Source of the DNA: Sarocladium kiliense
Taxonomy: Eukaryota; Ascomycota; Sordariomycetes; Hypocreales; Sarocladiaceae
Direction: 5' to 3'
DNA length: 64,000 nt
Assembly (NCBI GenBank): GCA_030734395.1
Contig: JAUZTG010000011.1
Coordinates: forward strand, 310,001 to 374,000
The notes under the pieces are model-generated. The model ran no database searches. It saw nothing but the letters and a program-made list of their open reading frames with translations, and was not told the DNA's origin. A program made the position numbers and the translations under genes. Shown here in pieces: positions 42,914-52,262 of the stretch. Position 1 is the first letter of the stretch. Each line of letters starts with the position of its first letter.

Positions 42914-43200
42914 TATTGTTGAAGCCGTTGAGAATGTTGCTTGATTGGGTGCAGGTCTTTACGGTTTGGTAGGCGAGCTGACGCAGCCGTGGAGCCGAGT
43001 GGATTGGGCGTATTGGCTTTTTGACGAGCTATAGGTCGTCTTCTGGTGGTCTGTGTTGGCGAAGATAATGAAGAAAAAAAGCGAGTTGTATTATATTGAG
43101 TCGCGCGTGGTAAGTTGAGGGAAGCGGAGAGAATAGTATGAGATGCTGCCTTGTGTGCACGGGGAATGGATTGAATCAGTGGTGAGAGGTAAAGTGTCAT
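42913..43200 (-). CDS. 95-codon upstream ORF resembling a mitochondrial presequence
   Basis: Starts at ATG 43200 and stops at TAA 42915-42913, sharing one base with the dioxygenase ATG. The product is rich in Arg, Ser, Ala and Leu with almost no acidic residues: it starts MTLYLSPLIQSIPRAHKAAS and contains RFFSSLSS, a pattern like mitochondrial targeting peptides. It is not in frame with the dioxygenase, and I find no splice pair that joins them. Either a translated uORF with reinitiation, a presequence lost to a frameshift, or chance. An in-frame TAA about 48 nt before the dioxygenase ATG blocks a simple extension. Confidence 0.4.
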   Translation of the reverse strand: MTLYLSPLIQSIPRAHKAASHTILSASLNLPRATQYNTTRFFSSLSSPTQTTRRRPIARQKANTPNPLGSTAASARLPNRKDLHPIKQHSQRLQQ

Positions 43201-43631
43201 AATTCGGTCGATTAAATACAGCTAAGGATAGACTGCTGATAGATATAAGAAACGTTGGAGCCCTTGAAGGCTCGACTAGATATTTCTACTAGTGATGTTG
43301 GCAATCCAAAGCCGGTCAGAGCAGCGTCGGCGACCCTCTTGAAGTCGGCGTTTCCAGTCCCCGCGCCAGGACCAACCTCGCCGAAAGTCTCAAGACCTGA
43401 GGAAGGGCCATCAAGGCGATCTTGAGTTTGCAACATGCCAGTAGTAGTACCACTGTGTTACGATTAAAACCCGAGCATGACATTATGCATTACCGGGGAG
43501 CGCGACACTGATCATACGATCAGCAACTCAGGGTTGGCATCGCTCAGGCAGCTAAGCCAGTCTCTTTACCCGTGTTGATCGATCTTCGCCTTTCGGAAAG
43601 AACAAATCGTTGGCTCGTTACGCATGACAAT
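43201..43631. promoter_or_regulatory. divergent promoter of dioxygenase and SQR
   Basis: About 430 bp between the uORF start (minus) and the SQR start (plus); both transcripts must initiate in or near here, so the two sulfide-oxidation genes can be co-regulated. No defined element recognised. Confidence 0.5.
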
Positions 43632-44966
43632 ATGTCTCTTCGAGCGCCTGTCTTAGGCAGTCTTCCTCCGGCACAGCTGTTCTCCAGGCCTTTCGCCTCG
43701 ACGTCTGCTTACTCGCTAGCCATCTTCCCATCTCGGAGACACAAAGTGGTAATTGTGGGCGGCGGCAGTGCTGGCATGACCATAGGGCACCAGCTTCTAC
43801 GTTCCGGAAAATTCAAGCAAGATGACATTTCGCTTATTGATCCCAGTGAGTGGCATCATTATCAGCCAGGCTGGACTTTGGTGGGAGGCGGCCTTAAGAA
43901 CAAGGACGATTTACGAGTGCCACTCGCTTCCCTCGTTGATTCTGGCATCCGACACTACGCTGAGGCTGTCACTAGTTTCTTGCCAAAGGAGAACTCTCTC
44001 ATCCTTCTGGATGGTAGCCACGTCACCTACGATCATCTTGTTGTGTGCCCAGGCATTCAGGTGGACTTTCGAAGTATCCATGGCCTGGACGAGGCGCTCC
44101 GCGACCCCGGCTCTCCTGTCTCGTCTATATACAGTTATGAGACATGCGACAAAGTGTCTCACAGCATTTCAAAGTTCAAAAGGGCAAAGCACTGTTCACA
44201 CATCCGGCCGGCGTTGTGAAGTGCGCCGGAGCTCCGCAGAAGATCATGTGGCTGGCATTGGACGGCTGGCGGCGTGCAGGACTGTACCAAACGAATGCGT
44301 CAAAGTCTGAGATACAAATCAGTTTCGCAACAGGAATGCCCGTAATGTTTGGCGTTCCAAAATATAGCGATCGCTTGGACGCGCTCAGAAGAGAGCGAGG
44401 TGTGGAGGGTCTTTTCCAACACGACCTTGTGGGTGTTGATGGCAACACTGCAATACTGGCTAAAGCGGATGGCAGCGTGGTCAAGGAGAGGTTCGACTTC
44501 CTTCATGCTGTGCCCAAAATAGGGCCGCATGGTTTCGTCAAGAACAGTCCTTTAGCAAACGACGCTGGCTTTGTCGACATTGATCAGGGCAACGTTGCGC
44601 CACTTCAAGTATGACAACATCTGGTCCGCAGGCGACGCGTCTGGACTTCAAACATCAAAGACCGCGGCAGCTATCACAGCGCAGGCACCAGTCCTAGTAG
44701 ATAATATTCTCAGTGCTTTGGAGGGAAAGCCTCTACTGGCTGCTTATAACGGTTATACATCTTGTCCACTGCTGACCGAGTACGGAAAGGTGATGCTTGC
44801 CGAGTTCACATATGGTGGCAAGCCTCAGGAGACATTTGGCACTTTTGTAGACCAAAGCACCCCAAGGCGAGCCTTCTATCATCTCAAGAAAGACTTCTTT
44901 CCGTGGGTGTACTACAAATCCATGGTGAAGGGAACTTGGGCGGGTCCGAAAGGCTGGATGCCCTGA
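43632..44966 (+). CDS. sulfide:quinone oxidoreductase (SQR) with two compensating indels
   Basis: The start at 43632 gives a mitochondrial-type N-terminus (MSLRAPVLGSLPPAQLF, Arg/Ser-rich). The FAD-binding VVIVGGGSAGMTIG, DPSEWHHYQPGWTLVG and VVCPGIQVDF follow. The redox cysteines of type II (HMT2-like) SQR are in VVKCAGAPQKIMW and YTSCPLLTEYGK. SQR transfers electrons from sulfide to ubiquinone and makes a persulfide. Homology runs in one frame to about 44,180 (SISKFK), where one base seems missing. It then continues in the +2 frame to about 44,590 (VDIDQ), where one extra G returns it to the first frame through FKYDNIWSAGDASG to the stop. Real mutation or base-calling error cannot be decided here. 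Length after correction is about 445 aa, normal for the family. Confidence 0.85.
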
Positions 44967-45435
44967 TCAGCAGGGACAAGACGAGCACACGATGACGGTG
45001 CGATGTTCGTATTTCACCTTCAGTTTAGGAAATAAAAACTCACTTTCTCTCAATGAAGCTCCTAGACATTATTCCGTCTCGGTTCTCCATCTTTTGATCC
45101 CTCTTTCAAGGGCCGAGTAGTCGTGGCAGGGGATCTATCATAGCTGAACTGGCTTCGTATAGATATCTCAGGAGTTCATGTTGTACTATTTGTGAGGAAC
45201 AAAGCTCGAATGTGTGAAGATGACTTCTGCTGAGCACCAAAGAATATGATCAGAGTGACAACAGCTCTTGGCAAAATGATGATCTTAAGCTGGGTTCACA
45301 TATTCCCACCTGGCCATATACTAGATAGGCATGGTGCGAGTCGCCCAACTTCAAAGGAAAAAGGTCTATGAGTCTATGCTAGATTCATCTGAGGATCCTA
45401 TACGTACAAAAAGAGAGAGCAATCTTGAATAAGTA
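44967..45435. other. intergenic, no gene seen
   Basis: Convergent 3' flanks of SQR and the DUF1275 gene. Confidence 0.45.
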
Positions 45436-46176
45436 TTAGCCTGTTGTTACCTGCTCTCGATTGAACAGTAGGGTGAGTGCGACAAGCATTTTGCCTGCTG
45501 CTGAGACAATCAACGCGTTCGAAGATCCTATGTCCTTCCGCATGAATGCCCCAGCGAAGCTTCCTGCGATGAGTGCAACCAGGAACCCAAGTCTTCGATC
45601 CCTCGAACGATTTTTAAGACCAAGCAAATACGGGTCTATCACAAGGTCAACCCATGCGGCGGTGGCCATCGCTGTAGTAATCTCCTGAATCCTGAAGGGC
45701 CGCATAGAAGCCACCTGCGCACCCGACGCAAATGCAAGCAGCGCCAGCGCGCCCATTGCCATGGGGCCCGTCTTCGAGTCATACGAGACGGAATGAATAG
45801 CCGCCGCGCCGAAGGTCATGAGCGTTTGAGCGAGATGGGTAAGAAGAAGCCACGCCCGTCTGCGAGGTCCAACCTTGTTGGCTAGCTGGCCGGTGACTAT
45901 TGCACCAGCAATGAACATTCCAAGGCTGAGTCCCACGTTGGCAAGGCTGAAGAGATTCCCATCGTCTCCGGCTAGTCCCACGGCTAAGACTACCGAGTTG
46001 CCGGTTTGGTTGGATGCGAAGCAGTTGAAGTCAGGGTAACTGATGGCGTCTTGGATGCCGGTACTGAAAGTGAGGATGATGAGTTGCACCTCGAGGAGGA
46101 AGTCAACATTGAGCTCGGCAGTGAGATAACGGTAGAAGCTTCCGGTATGCGGCTTTCTCGGTTGGGGTATCTCCAT
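45436..46176 (-). CDS. DUF1275 (YoaK-like) membrane protein
   Basis: Single exon, 246 aa, six hydrophobic helices. Motifs of the family: DAISYPDFNCFASNQTGNSV (the GxxDAxS...F-x-S-x-QTGN pattern), GMFIAGAIVTGQLANKVGPRRRAW and a late conserved QEITTAMAT stretch. Start at the ATG giving MEIPQPRK; the frame extends upstream without an ATG. Function of DUF1275 proteins is not established; some are annotated as putative exporters. It closes the sulfur-gene neighbourhood, but a link to sulfur metabolism is only positional. Confidence 0.85.
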   Translation of the reverse strand: MEIPQPRKPHTGSFYRYLTAELNVDFLLEVQLIILTFSTGIQDAISYPDFNCFASNQTGNSVVLAVGLAGDDGNLFSLANVGLSLGMFIAGAIVTGQLANKVGPRRRAWLLLTHLAQTLMTFGAAAIHSVSYDSKTGPMAMGALALLAFASGAQVASMRPFRIQEITTAMATAAWVDLVIDPYLLGLKNRSRDRRLGFLVALIAGSFAGAFMRKDIGSSNALIVSAAGKMLVALTLLFNREQVTTG

Positions 46177-48769
46177 TGATAGTTCTGATACGACTGCATC
46201 GATGGACCAGTTGCAAGGACGATTTGAAAGCGGCAAGTTGCTCGAATTGCCAGGCGTTCCTTGAGCTGTTCTGTCTCCCAGGTAAGTTGACTGCTGTGTG
46301 GTCCATATTCAAGTCAAATAAATTACAATGTCCAACTTGGTTGCAGCCTGTTGTTTGTGATGCCAATCCTTGGTGGGTCGGCGACCTTCCCTTCGGCGAA
46401 GCTGTGGATGCTATACTTCCGGAAACGCACTCGGCGAATCAGTCGCCGAGCATTCCAGCGGGAGCATTGAGCGCTGACTAACCGATCCGCGACAATTTGA
46501 TGTAGCAAAGTGCAGAACTTATTTGTTTGTCATCCCGAAAACGCTGTGCAGCACAATGTACATAGACTTTGTCGTGGTGGTTACTGAAACCGAGGTCTTC
46601 TCGAATGCCTCGACAGTCTCACCCGACAGATCCTGCCTTCCAAATGCGTTTCTGGCTTGGAGCCTTAGCTGTCGCTGCTTTACCCTGAGCGCGCAAGAGT
46701 GATTTACACTGACCAAAGCCTGAGCTGAATGTTTAGCTTTGTTTCAAGCCTCAGCTCAGGCGACATTTCATTACACAATTGCTAACACGGTGTACATACT
46801 GTATTCCTGTCCCCAGGACCGGCCACCCTCCCCCTGCCCGGGCGCGCCGGCCCAGTCCGCCACAAAGCCGAAGTCCCAAATCCCGGACCCTGAGCCCGCC
46901 CAGGGCCAGTTCCGAGCACACATAAAGGCAACGAAGGAGGTAGCCTGGGCATTGGCAGAGCGTGTCGTCCATCTGATGCTCCCCCTAAGAAGAAATGTAC
47001 GAATACAAGACGTTAAGGTCTTGAACACTAAAAACAGCATGGCTTATCCCAGCACAGATCCTCTTTGCAGTCCATGTTTGGAAGAGAAAGTTGGGTGAGT
47101 CTTATTCGTTAATCTTCCAACGTAGTTGTTTCGCCATGTTTTGCTTAACCCACAGGAGCTGAACATTAAGGGCAAGGCAGCGTTGCCAGCAGCTGCTCCG
47201 GCCATCTTCCTTCTTACCTGGACGTCCTTCGGGTCACCAGAGGTCAAAGGTATAATAGCAGAGATTCTGAATCATATATTCCAGCAGAAGGTGCCGGCGA
47301 GGGAGTTCATACTGGAAGCAAAGAAGTATCGGTGAGGCGCGCTGACAGTCTCAAACTGTTGCTTCTTAGCGACCAGGCGTGATAGCAGAGTTATACATAG
47401 AAAAGATTAAGCGTAGTAGCTACGCCTAGATAAGAGATAGGTAGCTCTATAATTATGTGAAGTAAGTAACTACCTATAAACTACTTTATGTAGAGCTATA
47501 TTTATTCCTAGTAATATAATAAAAAATAATTTAAGTTATGAATTTCTTTTTAAACTTGCCTTTCATTCTTTTTTTATAGAAAAAAACAAGTTTGAAGTAG
47601 AAAGGGGAAGAGAAATCTCTTTTTATGTATTAGTTAATATACAAAATACAACTCTTATTGCCTCACCTAATCTACCTATTCCTTAGCTGCTCCGCTGTTA
47701 CAACACATTAGGCACGCGACCACAGTAGCCTTACACACCTTTCTAATTATTAATATTGGTTCAGGACCTAGGTTTCTCACACTACTGTAGCTTAGCTTGC
47801 CTTATCTGATATAACTACTTATGGGCCATCGACGGTTAGAGAAGAGGATTGTACAAGGGGTCTGATTCTAAATGACAAAGAATAGTTTCTCAACTAGTAG
47901 GGATAAGAATTATCCCACTACACTAAGGCATGGTTTTCAGCATCGCACGAAAACATCTTTGTACAAATTCCGTAGAAGAGAATGACCTGCCAAGTCATGG
48001 GAGTGGAGCAGAGCAACCTTCTCCAGGTGCACACCATGCAGGATGGGGCAGCACAGGGCTGCAGAGGGTTGCCCTGAACAAACACACCTCTGCCGTATGG
48101 TGGCCACGGGTTGTGGGTCCAGCAGCTGGCGTATGATCTGTGCGCAAATCACAATCCACGGCGCTTCTGAGCCGATGGCCAGTGCGCAAGGCAGAGCCTC
48201 GTTCGAAGTCGTGGCGAGCCTTGTTTGGTAAACAGCGAACAATGGTTGATTCCCCATCGCGCTCCTCTCTAATCTCACGGCCGATTTGTAGCAGATGTCT
48301 CCTCTCAACTCAGCTGTCTGAACATGTCCTGTGGATCTATTAGGAATCCAAAGAAGTCCTTTGTTGTATCCTAGTAGGAAGCCTTGTCTGTTCTGAACTA
48401 CAGAACGTAATAGAGTTGAATTTAGAAACTATGACTAATAACACTGTGCCGCTTGGCGCCCGTATCATTACCAACCCGTGTCTCAGTACAGGCGAGGGGA
48501 AGGGGGCGCCTAGATGCAGCCAAGAGTGCGTTGGTCATGACAAGCGCCGGGGCTGAATCGATATGGCTTCCGCAACACCCCCCGTATCAGCCATTCCGGA
48601 ACACCACTACGCCTAACCTGTGGTAATAACATTAGGGATTGCGTTCATGTTTGGCCACGCTCCTTTGCTATATATTCGTACACGGCTCTTCAACTGGCTA
48701 AAGACTGCTTCATTCGTATCATGCACGACTCCAAATCTGTTTCTTCCTCTAACTTTACCTGTGTACACG
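46177..48769. other. gene-poor region, AT-rich in the middle
   Basis: Frames at 46739-47098 and 47126-47335 plus and 47937-48308 minus have no recognisable family. The stretch 47,340-47,780 is strongly AT-rich with many TA dinucleotides and stops in all frames, like RIP-mutated repeat. The right end is the probable promoter of the DUF3176 gene. Confidence 0.5.
47340..47780. repeat. AT-rich, RIP-like decayed segment
   Basis: Abrupt drop in GC relative to both flanks, dense TAA/TAG/TTA, homopolymer A and T runs. No coding potential. Consistent with a RIP-mutated repeat; the parent element cannot be named. Confidence 0.5.
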
Positions 48770-50886
48770 ATGGCTTTACAAAGAAAGTGCCTCAACCTTT
48801 TTGGTTCAATCAAGCCATGGGCGTTCCAAATTTTCTCAATAGCCATTTCTATCGGGCTGATCATTAGTATGACACGGTTACTGAGCGAATCTGATGGGAA
48901 GCCCGTGATCGGCAACCGCGAAACTCTCAACGCAAGAATATCCGCCCTTTCGACTGCCAACGGCGTGTTCTTACTCTTGGTTATCGGATCATGTCTCAGT
49001 CAGCAAAACTGGATCCTATTTTCCGAAACGGAACGAATTCTGTACGATTTCCAGGCAATCTCCGACGCGAGCCGCGGGCTTCAAGGGAGTCTCCTGCTGC
49101 TCACCAGGGGTTTTCTTGGGTGGTGTCTTCAGTGCTGTCATTCTGGTCCACGTAGAGTTCGTGGTGGGTGAGTCTTGACTTTTAAGGTCCAATCTCAGAC
49201 CTATACCCATTTGACCTTTGCCTAAACACTTTCCTAGCATCGTAATCAAAGTTGGTGCGATAGCTACGTGTCTAGCTGTTGCAATGGACCCCTTTGCACA
49301 GAAAATCATTACTTTTGAGGAGACATGGAGCACAACTTCTGGCGCAGCTGGTATCCCGTATGCATCACGATACTCTCAGGGAATGTACCTCGCTGGACTA
49401 TCTGGAGTTGGCGGTATGGTTTCTTTCCTTTTGATTTCCGAATTTACGTATTCTGGCGTACTGACTGCGTTACCTAGTGAAGGACAACGGCCGTGTTGAG
49501 TTGAATGGCCCCGATGTCTATGCCAACGCCGACTTCGAGATGCAGGCTGCCGTATCATTTGGGTTCACAGCAGATGCTGACGCAATCCAACAGCAAACCC
49601 CATTTTCCTGCCCCGGGGCTCAATGCGACTTTGAGCCATTGGAATCTCTATCGGTGTGCAGCATTTGCTCTAACATAACGGATAGCATCGAGAAGAATAC
49701 GCTGAGCAATGGGAGCCTCTACAATGACCTCAAGTTCGATCAGAGCTTCACTCAGATTGACGAGAATTGTACTGAGTATTCACTACCGAATGGCCTATTT
49801 TTAAACAACATCGACAACACATATGGCCCCAGTAATGACATGGTGTACATGACGCTGAGAGGCACGACAGACCCGGATACGACCATCGCCATGAGTGATA
49901 TTGACACACTTATCTGGGCTCAGACAATCCTCAAAGTGGCCACCAAGCCAGACCTAAACTCTAATGACACATGGCCAAGCTTTGGAGTCAGCGCCTCAGA
50001 ATGTGCTCTCTACTACTGCATCCGGCGCTACGAGAACGTAAAGTACAATAACAGTCAAATCAGCTTCACGTCAGAAAGGCGAAAGGACGCAGAGAGAGAC
50101 CCGGGATCCTGGGCGTCGATGCACTCAACCCTTCAGGCCAGTAACGGCCTATCAGACAAAGTGCTGAAGAGTCTGGCCTACCATCCTCAGGATTCTATCA
50201 TACCCAGATCAGACCTACGACTTGCCAGTGCTGACGGAACGAGTGAATGGAATATTTCCAGCACGGCCGTCTTTGGGATAAGCTACTACATGCAGACCTT
50301 TTTCGCCGCCTGCCTGCGTAGAGAGGACAAGGCGAACTGCACCTCAGCTTTAGAAGACTGGACTCTTCCTAACGGCTTTTACGTCTCTTCTTTTTCCGAT
50401 GATGGGAGGGAGCTGGAGGACTACCGCCCTAGTACGGCAAAGGTCTTCTGGGACACCGACAACCCCGAACAAATATTCAGGAACCTTGCCGCAAGTATGA
50501 GCAATGCACTGCGTCGCGGTGCTGATGGCGAGACGAGAGGAGATGGCACTGTGCTATCGCCTATTATAATCTACAAAGTGGTGTGGCCGTGGATAACCCT
50601 ACATTGTGTCGAGGCATTCACAGTCCTGGTTATTTTGGCATGCACTATCAAATCGTCGCACGATCGGTCACATACAATCGATGTCTGGAAGTCGAGTGAG
50701 CTTGCTGTTTTTGCCAGGGGCGCTAACCTCAAGGGTATACTCGAGGGGGTCCATACAAAACATGAGCTTGAGGAAAAGGCAAAGGATGCAAAGGTCCATT
50801 TGTTTAAGACGTCCCAAGAGACTGAGCTAAACGACTCAGACGAGCTTCTGAAGAATGGTCAAAGTACACGAGCAGCTGTCAGCTAG
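48770..50886 (+). CDS. DUF3176 membrane protein, one apparent frameshift
   Basis: Exon pieces are 48770-49167, 49252-49413 and 49478-50886. The N-terminal part has two hydrophobic helices, with FSIAISIGLIISM and ANGVFLLLVIGSCLSQQNW, then FQAISDASRGLQGSLLLL. These match the N-terminus of fungal DUF3176 proteins. After LLTRGFL the expected GGVFSAVIL continues one base out of frame: an extra G in the run at 49118-49120. The next exon (AMDPFAQKIITF) restores the family match. A long extracellular part follows with many Asn glycosylation sites and paired Cys. The last helix is near LHCVEAFTVLVILAC, with a charged cytosolic tail after it. Function of the family unknown. If the indel is real, the gene is inactive. 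Confidence 0.7.
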
Positions 50887-50984
50887 TAACAGTTAGATAT
50901 CGCTCTGGCGATGAAAGCTCCGGGTATTTTCAAGCAGGGCAAAAAATGGTACAACTTCTGTATTTTATTCATGGGTGTTGAGAT

Positions 50985-51110
50985 GAGTAAGGTCATGCTC
51001 ACTGAGCAAGGGTGATCAAAGCATGAGCAAGAGCGGCGTCGCTGACAAGGTGCCCAGGCCTGGCCGCGGGCCTCCTAGAATTTCGTGGTAAACCACCTGA
51101 GTTACTGAAT
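50985..51110. repeat. dispersed repeat, copy 2
   Basis: Matches copy 1 at 34.04-34.15 kb in the same orientation with interspersed mismatches: TGCTCACTGAGCAAGGG, GGTGATCAAAGCATGAGC, then GCGGGCCTCCT. The minus-strand reading (ARPGHLVSDAALAHALITL) ends in a stop as if it were the C-terminus of a transposon protein. Which transposon family is not clear to me. Confidence 0.65.
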
Positions 51111-52182
51111 TCATTGTAGAGATACCCAGAACTGTTCACAAGAGCGGTCTCGCCACCCATTGGCGTGTCCCACGACCATATCTCTCGCACAAAGACATTT
51201 TGGCGTTCGAACAGTGGCAGTAACGCTTCAACCATTGGTTCAAATATCTATAGAAGAGGCATTAGCCGGTTGAAGCCGCTCAATTCGTTCGTACACTGCA
51301 TACCTCCTTCGGAAGACCCATCCCCGGGAGCATACGTAAGGTAATACCTGGACTATCCTGTGTATTACTTGACTTTTGGGTGGGAGATAACGCTTTACGA
51401 CTATACGAGGGCAAGAAACTGCTTCTGTAATTCCATTTACGTGTTCGGTCCCCAGGTCGTACAGGCGATAAACGTCATTTCCATCTTCAGACCCTCTTGC
51501 CCTTGGCCGTCGCCGGATCGTAAGGGGTATCGTAGCAATCATCGTCAGGAATAAGGGCAGGATCATCAGAGAAGCGATGTACTGGCCACGGTTTGGGCTC
51601 AGCCCGTTGTCCAGTGCCCACAAAGACGTGTGTAGTCGAGCGCCATGATGCTGATGTGGTCGAAGGTTGTCTCGGAGTCTTGAAGTGCAGGTCGGGAGAC
51701 GCCGGAGAGACAGGAGGAGACAGCCAACGGTGATCCTCCCATTAGTGCATTCGGTATGTTTTACTGATGAATCAATGGCAGAGACCAACCTTGCAGAGTA
51801 CATGTTAGCTTATTCTACCCATAAAAGGTCTATCTCTACTCGGGAAGCGCTAAACTAGACGCATTACCATCGGTCAACGCAGACCAGCACTGTCAAACTC
51901 GCATATTGACCTGGCTTATACGACGTGCAGTCCATGTAGGCCGAATTAGGAAGGTGTGCCACCTCCGTCGGAAGGATCATGTTTATTTGCAGCGTGCAGA
52001 ACACCAGCGGGCTCTAGTCTAATGAACCCATGCAAGGTACCTTGCCTGCCATGGTATAAGCGTAACATGGAAGATGAAGCGAGGAATCCTTAGGAGGGGC
52101 AAGCTACGCTGAAGCACAACGTTGCGTCGATTGGGACCCTTTGGTGCTGAGATCGCCCGCTGGATTTGGGCAGGGTAGGGGG

Positions 52183-52191
52183 TATATATAA
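52183..52191 (+). promoter_or_regulatory. possible TATA box of the protease gene
   Basis: A TATATATAA-type stretch about 72 bp upstream of the subtilisin ATG at 52263. Position and composition fit a TATA element; not proven. Confidence 0.35.
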
Positions 52192-52262
52192 AGGGCGCCC
52201 CTTGTAGAATCGACACGGACACATGATCTGGTAAGATCCTTTAAGGTGATCGCGTCGATAAG

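Larger units (their letters stand above)
50887..52262. other. repeat-bearing intergenic region
   Basis: Begins with dispersed-repeat copy 2 (about 50.99-51.11 kb). A minus-strand frame at 51240-51803 has no recognisable family and may belong to the same element. The right end holds the protease promoter with a TATATATAA-like stretch near 52,183-52,191. Confidence 0.45.

Noticed and set aside
43074..43080. Idea that an indel in the 7-A run would fuse the presequence uORF to the dioxygenase
   Set aside because: Adding one T (coding strand) leads to a TAA before the dioxygenase ATG, so it does not join them.
46739..47335. Possible two-exon gene between the DUF1275 gene and the AT-rich island
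   Set aside because: Donor and acceptor candidates exist but the joined product has no family resemblance and biased Pro content.
51240..51803. 187-codon minus-strand frame downstream of repeat copy 2
   Set aside because: Arg/Leu-rich, no motif; perhaps repeat-derived, evidence too weak.
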